Assembly (NCBI RefSeq): GCF_000150955.2 | Contig: NC_011673.1 | Location: 635,394 to 699,393, forward strand | Reading direction: 5' to 3' | Origin: Phaeodactylum tricornutum CCAP 1055/1 | Lineage: Eukaryota; Bacillariophyta; Bacillariophyceae; Surirellales; Neidiaceae | Length of the DNA: 64,000 bases | Shown: positions 52,687 to 61,652 of the stretch, piece after piece | How positions within the stretch are numbered: the first letter of the stretch is position 1 | How the letters are laid out: the number at the start of each line of letters is the position of its first letter | Position numbers and translations under genes: made by a program | The notes under the pieces: model-generated | The model's database searches: none | Told to the model about the DNA's origin: nothing | The model's input: the letters and a program-made list of their open reading frames with translations, nothing else

Positions 52687-54036
52687 CTACGATAGTTTCG
52701 GTTTTGTTGGTTTCCCGGACACCACCGCGAGTATTCTCCGTACAAATCTGGTGGGATACACGAATCCTACTTGGAGCACTGCTCTCGCTACGGTGCGGAA
52801 GCTGTCGGCTACCAGAATACAGAACATTTTGCCAATCGCTGCGATAATACCTGAACTTTTCGATCGACTTTTCAGGCCAAAGAGAATCGCTCGCCCCCGA
52901 GACAGTCCCCGCTTCTCTCGTAAAAGACGCATGGCGGACTTGCGGCGTTGACTACGCAAATGCAAAACAATAAAGCATATCTGAGCCCCTCCACATCATA
53001 CCAACATTCATATTTGAAGTGAATTAGTAACGTACCTTTGCTCCGTAAAAAAGGCTGTGGAAACGGGCAACACCAGCTTCAGAAAAAGCGGCCGTTTCTT
53101 TTGGGCTTCGTCCTTGGACAACACTCTGGGCTTGGAAACTCCGTCCTGTTGGTTGTCTTCTCTTTTAGTATAAACTCCAATTTCTTTGATTTGCAATTCA
53201 AAGAAACCCGGACGAAAGTTCTCAAGTTCCGACACATTCGCTCCTAGTTCAAACTTGGACAAGGTCATACCGATCTGATATATTCCACCCGTGACATTTA
53301 GGGGTGGTCCGTCTGGAATAGTTCGTGGTCCCCGCACCAATTGGAACGAATCAAACGGTACTTGAACACGTGACCACCCTTCCGCATCAGGCGACGCGCG
53401 TTCAAGGTGATACCGTGCTTGGTACAGTAGTTCCCCGCGATCTGGTTTGACGCGCGTCGTCATTTTCCATACCCGCCTCTGGGGTTCGTCGTCGCTCGCC
53501 AAGCGTGCTACCAAATAAAACCCGCCGCCGTCGCTGGGACTAGCGTCGGTACTCGCTACCCGAAGAGGCTCGACGAACGGCAAAGTGCGAATACCACAAA
53601 ATCCTCCGCCGTCCACGCGGCAGTTGCCAAACCATCTGGCATAGGCGTCATCTGTTGCAGATTGCAAGGTCGACGTCGAAACACCGCCCTGGTGAATAAT
53701 GAAAAGCGTTGTGTCTGTCGTTAAATAATCGACAATTCGCATTCTTACAAGACAGCGCAATGCACCTGAACGTACCATGATGACATCATCGATTCGATCA
53801 AACCCGTTGACCGTGGTAGGTTTGGCAAAGTCAAAGACAGCTTGGTAAGTGGGTTCCAAACTCGCTGTTTCGCTGGAAGAAGACAAAGCCAACGTGGATG
53901 CGTAGCGGTCAAGTATCCGATGCGGCGATGACGACACGGCAGGAAACGACCAACTAATTCTCGTAGTGGTTGCGAACATGGCGAACCACACCAGCATCGC
54001 TGACGAATGCGATGGATAAGATCCAGAGATACGCAT
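52687..54036 (-). CDS. CIA30-domain protein (complex I intermediate-associated protein 30), two exons
   Basis: Exons 54036-53036 and 52951-52687 with an 84-nt intron (GTACGT...GCGTAG, phase 2) give 421 residues. The N-terminus has a hydrophobic signal with a serine/aromatic context (TTTRISWS-FPAVSS), suggesting secretory or plastid import. The middle is a CIA30 fold: TVNGFDRIDDVIMVRSG, then VDGGGFCGIRTLPF and VWKMTTRVKP. Animal NDUFAF1 with this fold helps assemble complex I; plastid CIA30 proteins in algae and plants exist in other roles. The second exon adds a basic segment (QRRKSAMRLLREKRGLSRGR) and two hydrophobic stretches that could be membrane helices (GIIAAIGKMFCILVADSF, VLQVGFVYPTRFV). 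The spliced join is supported by phase and consensus. Confidence 0.78.
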
Positions 54037-54563
54037 GCTTACCGTGAACGACTAGATGGGTAAGGTTGTGAGTAGAGGGGAAATGATGGAGCGGCGGTCA
54101 AGCAATGGAACGTGTGACTATTCGAAGGTACCAGCAAACCCACTTTTTGTTCATTGTCACACATTGATTCGGATGTTTCGGTGAGTCACCATCGATCGGT
54201 GAATCACGATCTGAGCGGAAGACGCAGAAATCTGTTGGCGGTCGGACCGTTGGTTTTCACCATCACATACGGCTAAGATTGTTGATGCCTTCGACCGTCG
54301 AAGAAGTATGGAAAATTACGGACGACAGACGATACCCGGAAAGTGCCAACGAAAACAGTCCCAGTCAGTCCCAGTCGATTCGATTGGTCGACCCTCCCGA
54401 AACGACAACTTCGCATAAGCAACGACGACAATGAAGATCCCCCCCCAAAGGTGACTCACAGTCAATCGTCCTCCGTTGCACTTTTTGGCTCACAGTCAGT
54501 CCGTTCTCACAATACGGTTCTCGCAGCAAACGTGTGAGTAAGCACAATTACTGAAGCGTTGCG
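54037..54563. other. Divergent intergenic region, no gene seen
   Basis: Between the CIA30 gene (minus) and the J-protein gene (plus). A 65-codon plus frame (54343-54537) has no domain. The motif ACTCACAGTCA/CTCACAGTCAGTC appears near 54455 and 54489. Confidence 0.45.
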
Positions 54564-55208
54564 ATGCTGAGAATAGTTAATCAACAATTACGAGCGGCCG
54601 GAGAGAGAGGTTTTTTGGTTCGCAGTGTACTACCTGCTCTCCGAGTACGTCCATCAGCGGGGACCTCTCTACTGTGGCCAATGCGTCGGGGGGTTTCAAC
54701 TCAGTCAGCTCTGCGCCTGCTCGGATTGTCACAGCACGAAATCGCTCGTTTGACTATAGCAGACCTTAGACGGGCCTACTTTGTCGCGGCGAAAAAGTGC
54801 CATCCTGATACGAAAGCCAGCGCGGACGACAACGATAACGACTCGGACAGTAACATACACGACGAATTTCTGCAGCTTACGACTGCCTACGAAGTCTTGC
54901 ACGCTCACGTCACGAACAATCCTCTCGACGAATCCTTGGCTATTACCGAAGACGAAGAAATTGAATTCCGGACCGCTTGTCAGCAACAGCTTGGAATATC
55001 GGCCGAAATTGTGGAAGAATGCAAGCGGACTCCAGCCTTTCGCCGTTGGCTAAGTGGCCGAACGGATGCGGCGTTTCACTGGCGCAACTTTTTTCTGTCA
55101 AACGGTGGACTGGCGCCCAAGCTCAAAATTATTGCCGGAGCCTTGTCCATGCCCGACGGACAAGAAATTCAGGTCGGCCGGCGAAAACGACCGCCACGAC
55201 GAAGGTAA
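54564..55208 (+). CDS. DnaJ/HSP40-type J protein, small
   Basis: 214 residues from ATG 54564. A basic, Arg-rich N-terminus (MLRIVNQQLRAAGERGFLVR, then RRGVSTQ) resembles a mitochondrial presequence. The J domain spans about 48-112: ALRLLGLSQHEIARLTIADL, RRAYFVAAKKCHPDTKA with the HPD at about 80-82, and TTAYEVLHAH. J proteins stimulate the ATPase of HSP70 through the HPD. The C-terminal part (AFHWRNFFLSNGG) and a KRPPRRR end have no known domain, so client or partner is unknown. There is no Gly/Phe or zinc-finger region, placing it in class C (type III) J proteins. Confidence 0.85.
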   Translation: MLRIVNQQLRAAGERGFLVRSVLPALRVRPSAGTSLLWPMRRGVSTQSALRLLGLSQHEIARLTIADLRRAYFVAAKKCHPDTKASADDNDNDSDSNIHDEFLQLTTAYEVLHAHVTNNPLDESLAITEDEEIEFRTACQQQLGISAEIVEECKRTPAFRRWLSGRTDAAFHWRNFFLSNGGLAPKLKIIAGALSMPDGQEIQVGRRKRPPRRR

Positions 55209-55308
55209 ACACAGTAAAGGCGATTTCTTTCCTGTACATGTAATCTAGAATACTGCCCGCGCAAACAATTCTTTCCTAGCTTTACATAGCATTGAGTTGG
55301 TTCAGGTA

Positions 55309-56169
55309 TTATGATTTCTTGTATTTGCGCTTGGCGAACGCCATAAAAAGTGCAATCAAACCCCATCCGTACACGTGCAAGCAAACCAAGGCAAACCTTG
55401 AGCTCTGCGAATCGCAAGAGTCTCCCATATACAAAACACCTAGGGTGCACGTGATTCCGACCATAAATTGCGTAATTTGCGCCATAGTCAAATACTTGGC
55501 TATCTTGATCTCGGTGGTTGGGCTGATCGTCTTGATAAAGAAGTACAGGTACATGAGCGTGTGAATGACGCTGTTCAACAACACAACAAAAAGGAGCCAA
55601 GCAGATTGACTAGCTACTGCACCCCACATACAAAAGACAATACCGGCGTGGTGGTAAACTTGCAAAAAGCTCGCATCCTTGCCTTTGAGTACCAACACCC
55701 AGGTATCGAGAAACTCGTAGTATTTAGAAATGTAAAAGATCGTTGACCACACGCCGAGGCCATTCTGCCAAAGTCTACCGTCCGGATCGCAGTACGTCGA
55801 CCACAGCCCGAACTGATGTACATGTAACAGGACCGCTGTCCAAGAATTCCACGCGCAAATCCACGAAAAGACGGCCAATCCGAGATTGTGCAGGGCAATG
55901 AAGGTGTGAAAGGCTCCACTTGTGGAGTCAAAGCGTGTAACTTTCATTGCCCATTGTAGGGGAGACTTGGAAACGAGGTAGAGCACGATGAGCCCGAGGA
56001 CAACCTCAGGTCGAAGAAGTGCAGCGACGTAAGGGTTCGTAGGTAGACGGTCGTACTCAAAATCTGTGAATAAGCCTCGAATGCTGGAAGAGATCGGCCT
56101 ACCGTCGATGCTGTCGAGAATCGATGGATTCCAAACAGTCCATAGCTTTTCGAGTAGCGAAACTTTCAT
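55309..56169 (-). CDS. ELO-family very-long-chain fatty acid elongase
   Basis: 3-ketoacyl-CoA synthase of the ELO type in the ER; condenses acyl-CoA with malonyl-CoA. 286 residues, seven-ish membrane helices. Motifs: SKYYEFLDTWVLVLKGK (K-x-x-E-x-x-D-T, about 148-163), the histidine box QVYHH at 170-174, NSVIHTLMY at 199-207 and an AQITQF segment at 230-235. All catalytic motifs are intact. The tail ends KYKKS, with lysines at -3 and -5, a KxKxx ER-retrieval signal. In diatoms ELO enzymes build long polyunsaturated acids such as EPA; which substrate this one uses cannot be told from the sequence. The box reads HH preceded by QVY, as in PUFA-type elongases, which favours polyunsaturated acyl-CoA. 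Confidence 0.92.
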   Translation of the reverse strand: MKVSLLEKLWTVWNPSILDSIDGRPISSSIRGLFTDFEYDRLPTNPYVAALLRPEVVLGLIVLYLVSKSPLQWAMKVTRFDSTSGAFHTFIALHNLGLAVFSWICAWNSWTAVLLHVHQFGLWSTYCDPDGRLWQNGLGVWSTIFYISKYYEFLDTWVLVLKGKDASFLQVYHHAGIVFCMWGAVASQSAWLLFVVLLNSVIHTLMYLYFFIKTISPTTEIKIAKYLTMAQITQFMVGITCTLGVLYMGDSCDSQSSRFALVCLHVYGWGLIALFMAFAKRKYKKS

Positions 56170-56611
56170 TGTATTTCCTGCACTTAAATTGTAGAAAGCA
56201 CGGTCTGTTTGTGAAGTAAGAAGACCTTAAAGCTGGATAATGGATCCCTTTGTGAAACCAACGAAGCCTGCATTGGCTCTGGCAGCTTGCAGTCAAGGCA
56301 TATGATCGATACGTATTGGATAACGGACGTGTTTTGCGAAGAATAACCCCCAAAGTGACAGGGTTCAGGTGTGCCGGCTCACTGTTTGTAAAGCTAGACC
56401 GGCAAGCTCATGTGAACAAGACAGAATTAAACTACCCGTGATCATTTGGTGGTAACTAGTGATATTTTGCTGTTTGAAGACTTCCTTGCTTGCAATACTT
56501 CGATTCATTCTCAATTGAATGTGACAAACTTAAGATCATTCTTTCAGCCTTTGCTCGTTCATTCACCAGCCGTGTTGCATATTAGTATTCCAAACTCTAC
56601 ACTTCCTGTTT
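56170..56611. other. Intergenic, no gene seen
   Basis: Lies between the elongase start and the 3' end of the PDI gene. No supported feature. Confidence 0.45.
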
Positions 56612-57955
56612 CTACAATTCGCCTTCATCAAAAAGATCCGACAAATCAAATTCCTCCTCTACAGGAGCACCGTCAAGTCCATCCCATGGGGTAACCGTCT
56701 CAATAGTTGGCAAAGACGTCATTGGGACGGTAGCTTGGCGTCCAGTGACGACGCTGTTCAAGAAGCCACTGATACCTTTTTCAGAAAACGAGCCCCGAAA
56801 GACTGCGTAGGCCTTGCGATCCAAGCTCAAAGCCACAACAGCGGGATAGCCAAAGGTCATTTCTAGTGCGCTTTCCAAGGAGGGCTGTGATGACCCTTCC
56901 AGCCACAAAAAGCCAAACGAGCGAAAGGATTTCGAAACGTTGGCCAGAACACCACGATACTTATTGCGACCTTCCGCCCCGCTCTCAAGAATATGGGGCA
57001 GAGCAACCATGACACAAATATGGTTGTGGCCACCACAGTGCTTTTCCAGGGTAGCCATATCGACCATCTCCGGAATCTCGCGCGGGATCCCGGCGCGATC
57101 CACCTTCATTCGCAGAAAATCTACAACGCCTTCTACCGACCGATCTCCTTGGTGATCTTCCGCATCCTCGTACGACTTCGTACCAGCTTTGGCAAATATT
57201 TTGATTGTAGGATAGCCGGTGACCTGATATCGCTGCGCAAGGCTTGTTTCTGCCGTGGCGTCCACCCATGCTAGCACAGCGCCTTGTCCGTCAAGTTCAC
57301 GAGCTGCCTGGTCCCAAACTGGCTCTAGCCGTTTGCAATGTCCGCACCACGGAGCCGTAAACGCCACAGCTACCACGCCAGGACTCTGCAAGACGTCCTT
57401 TTCGAACGAGGCTGCCGTCACCTGCAAAACTGGGCTAGGGCCGCTTGTATTGCTGGAAGCTCGACGACGATCCTTGTTCTTATTGGCTGTACCTGCTCCT
57501 GGGGTCATTCGATTGGCGCGGGTTTGGATTACTTGGAGAAAGTTTTTCGTGACGTAATCTATGGCCTGCTGGAGGGTCCAGTCAGTGCCCTCGTGTTTGG
57601 CAAGGGGTTTCAGGTTGTCGTCCCCAATCACTGCTAGTCCACCCTTTCGCAGCTTGTAGAGATCAGCAATGTCGCCGTTGATCGATACGTCCACAGCACC
57701 TACCTTGCAAATTCCGTTGAGAAGGTCGGCGACAAAATGCATCGATCCGTGTTCGTCGGGAGACGGCGTTCCATCATAAAAATGCAACAACCACACGGAC
57801 GGAGACGACCAAACCTTGGCCTTGAAATCGTCCATAGAAGTAATGGCTTCTACATGTTCAATATCATCGTAAGGATGTTTTGAGGCACTGTTGGCAAGAC
57901 ACACTGCTGTGAGCACGAGGAAAAGAAGATGCCGAAAAGACCCTATTGCAGTCAT
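56612..57955 (-). CDS. Protein disulfide isomerase (PDIA6/P5-like) with one active CGHC site
   Basis: Intronless. I chose Met 57955, which yields 447 residues with a signal peptide (MTAIGSFRHLLFLVLTAVCLA); the frame runs 15 codons farther upstream. The first thioredoxin-like domain (residues about 25-140) has VWLLHFYDGTPSPDEHG where CGHC would sit, so it lacks the CXXC. The second, about 185-300, is complete: VVAVAFTAPWCGHCKRLEP with CGHC, YQVTGYPTIKIF with the cis-Pro. A C-terminal domain follows (VVALSLDRKAYAVFRG) and an acidic tail (EEEFDLSDLFDEGEL). There is no KDEL. It probably catalyses disulfide formation in the ER or a plastid-associated compartment. Layout resembles PDIA6 with a decayed first site. 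Two TTCACAGTCAA motifs lie just upstream. Confidence 0.88.
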   Translation of the reverse strand: MTAIGSFRHLLFLVLTAVCLANSASKHPYDDIEHVEAITSMDDFKAKVWSSPSVWLLHFYDGTPSPDEHGSMHFVADLLNGICKVGAVDVSINGDIADLYKLRKGGLAVIGDDNLKPLAKHEGTDWTLQQAIDYVTKNFLQVIQTRANRMTPGAGTANKNKDRRRASSNTSGPSPVLQVTAASFEKDVLQSPGVVAVAFTAPWCGHCKRLEPVWDQAARELDGQGAVLAWVDATAETSLAQRYQVTGYPTIKIFAKAGTKSYEDAEDHQGDRSVEGVVDFLRMKVDRAGIPREIPEMVDMATLEKHCGGHNHICVMVALPHILESGAEGRNKYRGVLANVSKSFRSFGFLWLEGSSQPSLESALEMTFGYPAVVALSLDRKAYAVFRGSFSEKGISGFLNSVVTGRQATVPMTSLPTIETVTPWDGLDGAPVEEEFDLSDLFDEGEL

Positions 57956-58350
57956 CGTGTCGTTGGCAGATCTCTTTGTCGAACGGTTTGTGCGTGTCAA
58001 CAGTAAAGCACTTCACAGTCAAGTGATTTTGACTGTGAAATCGACAATCCTGCATTCACAGTCAACGTGGAGTTACAAATTGTTCTGGTTGTCGTCATAG
58101 GCCTTGTGACCGAGGACGATTCGTATTATCAATCTGGGGATTTTTGTGTCATTTACATTTGATGACGTTTTTCGCAGGAACCGAAATCCCACGGGACTCA
58201 TATACTTCTCTCCACCGCGCTGGTATTCTTACAGAAGCGAAAGCGCAAGCGCAAGCGACTTGAACACACGTGTAAAACGCGCTCTCACAACAGTTTTATT
58301 GTAGCCAATCCTTGCCCATGTCTATTCTCTAACTGTAAGCAGCGGCAACC
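57956..58350. other. Divergent intergenic region with inverted repeats
   Basis: Between the PDI gene (minus) and the selenoprotein gene (plus). Contains a hairpin-forming motif (58012-58039) listed separately. Confidence 0.5.
58012..58039. promoter_or_regulatory. 11-bp inverted repeat TTCACAGTCAA/TTGACTGTGAA
   Basis: Arms at 58012-58022 and 58029-58039 are perfect reverse complements with a 6-nt spacer, and a third copy (TTCACAGTCAA) starts at 58055. All lie about 55-110 bp upstream of the PDI start. The half-site (A)CAGTCA is frequent in other intergenic regions of this window, e.g. near 2997, 29399 and 59572, so it may bind a common diatom regulator. Function is unproven. Confidence 0.5.
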
Positions 58351-59306
58351 ATGAAGCGGGTTAGAGCTGCCCTTTTCCAAGCTCTAGCTTTAGCTGTTCT
58401 CTTGAATGTACCAACTCTGGAGAAGGTAGACGCTTTTATCCTACCCTTTTCTGCTTCCTCACTGGCAGCTCGTCCAGTCGTGAGTCGCCCAATTCCCCCA
58501 ACGGCCTCGCACTCGTCGTCAGTGGACGACTGCGGTAGTGGCGATGCTACTATTTTTTCCGGCGATCCACCGCAGCTGGCCAAAGAGATGGACATTCGGG
58601 AACGGATTCGAGCCGAGTCCTTTCTCCGCGTGAATGGAGAAGCTGTACGTATGGACGACTTGATCGGAAGCCCCAACGCCGAGCACTCCCAAAGGTCCAT
58701 AGTCGTTTGCTTGCGTTCGCTCGGGTGACCCTTATGCCAGGAGCTCATCGTTCAATGGAGTCGAAGAATAGATGAGTTAGAGCAAAGCGGTGTCCGCTTG
58801 GTTATGGTGTCGATCGGTAAACCCGAGAAAGGCCGTCAACTGATTCAGCACTTGGAAATTCCAAGTGGCGAGGATTATTTGTTTGTCGATCCCGTGAACG
58901 CACTGTACGACGCCATCAGTCTAAATCGCGGAGTGGACCGTACCTTTTTTAACATTAATACGCCCCTTGCCTTCGTGGAACGCTTAACGAAAGAGGATGG
59001 AATGAAGGATTTGGTGAACATTCTCGGCAAATGGTCTAAAGGTATGTGGGTACGATGATTACTTCGAGAATCTTGCCTGCTTCTCTTGCATGCAGACTTT
59101 TTTGACTTTTAAATTCCATTATTACATTCGCAGCGTTCTTCATTCCCCCCAAAAATGAGCAGGCCTTTCTGCAGGGAGGAACCTTTGTTTTCGACGGCGC
59201 CAAGACTTTATTCGCGCATTACGATCCTTCGACTGCTTCCCACGCTTCTGTGGACAACGTTCTGGAGATTGCTTATAGAAAACAGAGTCTAGCGCCAGCA
59301 AAGTAG
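58351..59306 (+). CDS. Plastid-targeted peroxiredoxin-like (PRXL2/SelU-type) selenoprotein, two exons, in-frame UGA
   Basis: AhpC/TSA_2-type thioredoxin-fold protein. Exons 58351-59041 and 59134-59306 (intron 92 nt, phase 1) total 288 codons. In-frame TGA at 58726-58728 (codon 126) falls at the catalytic position: VVCLRSLG-Sec-PLCQELIVQW, where relatives have Cys, giving a redox UxxC with Cys129. The reading frame continues on both sides (DYLFVDPVNALYDAI; QAFLQGGTFVFDGAKTLFAH, the PRXL2 C-terminal signature). A SECIS-like hairpin lies in the 3' UTR (59342-59429). The start gives a signal peptide cleaved before Phe (LEKVDA-FILPF), so plastid import is predicted. Likely role: redox enzyme or peroxide handling in the plastid. 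The Sec reading is an inference from frame, alignment and SECIS together. Confidence 0.88.
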
Positions 59307-59341
59307 ATTCCGACAAGACCGGCTGGAACAAGTGGCTGTTA

Positions 59342-59429
59342 TAGTTTCAATATGTGTAGTGAATGACGCTTTTGTGGTACAGTAAACCTCGATCTTACTG
59401 TCGACAGAGGCCGATCAAAATAGAAACTA
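59342..59429 (+). promoter_or_regulatory. SECIS element
   Basis: 36 nt past the stop. Helix I: TAGTTTC (59342-59348) with GAAACTA (59423-59429). Quartet: ATGA (59363-59366) opposite GA (59413-59414). Helix II: GCTTTTG (59368-59374) pairs with CAGAGGC (59405-59411), then ACAGT (59379-59383) with ACTGT (59397-59401), with a small internal loop. The 13-nt apical loop starts with AAA (59384-59386), the conserved adenines. All core parts of a eukaryotic SECIS are present; helix II is slightly long (16 nt between quartet and loop). Confidence 0.82.
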
Positions 59430-59665
59430 AGTATAAGAACTTTACAGCTATAGTTCGAATGAAATGGGATCCTTTACGTTAGGGTACGCCTTTCTTTGAC
59501 TGTGTGAAAATATAGTCTTTGTTTGAACTCCGTTTGCGATGTTGAAAATAGGGTAGGGCACGTTGCTTTTACAGTCCCACCGTCAGTGACGCTCATTTTT
59601 TCGACCCGCGCGCACGAAGTCGTAAAGCCTCAGCCTTCGATGTGAATCCGCACCGCGCATCGCCA

Positions 59666-61154
59666 ATGGCATTTCTCTTCCGTCAATCAGTGCTAGACAC
59701 TTTGCTTCCAATTGCACGGTGTACGCGGGTATCTGTGGACACTGATATAGTAATGGGTTTGCCTATGCTTGCACAGCTGGTTGAACGAGCCGTCAAGCAT
59801 CCAACGGTGAGCCGCGCGGCTCTTTTTTGGCCAATGTCGCATCGTTTTTTGTCGTCCCAACGACCGAAAACAACTTCGACGTCACTCTTTGACAGCGCGT
59901 CCGATTTTATGCATTCGCTACGGGTCAAAGCCACTAACGCGCTCACTGCTACACTTTCGGTACAAGAACGAGAGCAGCTTTTCTCGCGACTTACTCCGCC
60001 TCAACAGGAAAAACAAGACGGCAAAACAAATGATGACAGGATGGACATGGAGCATAGCATTGCGGAAGCCGTTGCTGCAGCTCGTGCACAAGAAGCCAAG
60101 AAACAAGAAGACAAATGGTCCAAGACGAAAGAAGCAATTGAGAAAGAAGCTGAAAAAGCTGCTAGAGAGCGAGTGGAAAATGAGTTTAAAATTCAACGCC
60201 GAAGAATAGAGTTTGAACGCTGGCAGACACAGGTCGAAGAAGAAAAACAACGAAGGAGCAACAAGTCGAAAGTAGAAGCAGCTCCTGGTCCGGTTACACG
60301 AGGTGAAGTCGTGGAACAAAGCGTGGAAAGCGAAATAAACGTTCACCCGGTTCTGGGCGCAGCGATTGCCGATTTTGGACACAAGCGAATTCATGTGGTA
60401 TCCGCTCATGCTTTATCGACGATTCCTGTCTGGAAAAAGCAACGAATTTATCGACACGATCGCGCTAAGGCTATGGCGAGTGACAAAATGAAAACGCTGC
60501 ATTTAGGGATGCCCGGAATAATAGGGTTGCACGAGGTGAGGGAAACAAACCCAAATAAGCTTCTGTACGGGAAACTGGCTTAAATTCTGTGCATTTTCGC
60601 TTTAGGACCTGAATGGGAAATTATCGATTATTGATGGGCAACACCGTGTGGGAATGATGACTATCCTTCATGAAAAATGTGCATCGCATGATGACTTTGA
60701 CTTGGATCGAGTTCTAGTGGAAGTTTATCCACAGAACCCTGATCATGTGGACACACATGCTCAGGACCTTTTTCTCGAAGTGAACAAAGCCGAACCAGTC
60801 AAGTTGGTTGACATGCCTGGGGTCGCCAAAGGATCGGATCGTAAAATAATTTCAGAAGGAGCTGAGCGGATTGCCGAGAAGTATGCGGAGATGTTCAAAT
60901 CCAGTCAAAAATGTCGCCCCCCTCATTTGAACATTGATAATCTTCGCGACGCACTGTTTGCGTCGAATGCAATAAAAAGGCACAACCTCAAAACCTCGAA
61001 GGCTGTAGAAGCTTGGATGCTCGCGAAAAACCAATCTTTGGCTGATCTCTACAAGGACCCAGCTGAACAAGAGAAGGTTTCTAAGACGGCTTACGAGAAA
61101 GCAAAAAAATTTGAATTCTACTTGGGACTTGACCTTAGTTGGCTGTACAAATAA
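59666..61154 (+). CDS. DGQHR-domain (ParB/Srx-fold-related) protein with N-terminal coiled coil, two exons
   Basis: Exons 59666-60535 and 60606-61154 (70-nt intron GTGAGG...CTTTAG, phase 0) give 472 residues from ATG 59666. The first 250 residues are a mainly helical, charged coiled coil (DKWSKTKEAIEKEAEKAARE), after a basic N-terminus that may be a targeting signal. The second exon begins DLNGKLSIIDGQHRVGMMTI, the DGQHR motif found in DndB-like and related ParB/sulfiredoxin-fold proteins. The rest is helical (LVEVYPQNPDHVDTHAQDLF, RDALFASNAIKRHNL). The splice join lies directly before the motif. Bacterial relatives act in phosphorothioate DNA modification; the role in a eukaryote is unknown. 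Confidence 0.75.
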
Positions 61155-61652
61155 AGCATGGCGTGTCAAAATTCCTTTGATTTGTGCTAGACATAGTAAT
61201 TACTAAATTTCTCTCGGGTAATATGCTTATCGGGTGTTCCGAATCCGTTATAGAACGATGCTTAGCTTCAATTTCAGCTTTACATAATCCGGGTCTTTTG
61301 AGATTTGCAGTTTGCAAAACCCGCCTAATCTATTTTGAGGCCATCCGAGGTTCGTGTGCTCACAACAAGCCTACTTCAATGCTTATCTCTCTTCGCCTTA
61401 TTGGCTTTGATCTTGTGTAGTAACTGTTCTATATCATTTAACAATGATATGCCTTCTTCGGAAGGCTCTTGTTAAACTATTCTTTGTGACCTCGGTAGTG
61501 TCCCTTGCGCTTGCGCAACACACAACCATGCATGGTCTTGGCATTTCACTCACCGCCTTGACCGTGTACCCCCACTTTTCCCTCCCCCCTATTTACCCCC
61601 TTTTTTCTTTTAAATTCCCTTTTCGTTGTTTCATTCATATTGATATAAAAGA
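61155..61652. other. Intergenic, no gene seen
   Basis: Lies between the DGQHR gene and the eEF2K gene. Pyrimidine-rich (CCCTTTT-type) stretch at about 61570-61630 directly upstream of the eEF2K start. No supported coding region. Confidence 0.45.

Noticed and set aside
58726-58728. TGA as evidence that the peroxiredoxin-like gene is broken
   Set aside because: Frame continuity, position at the catalytic Cys and the downstream SECIS make selenocysteine more likely.
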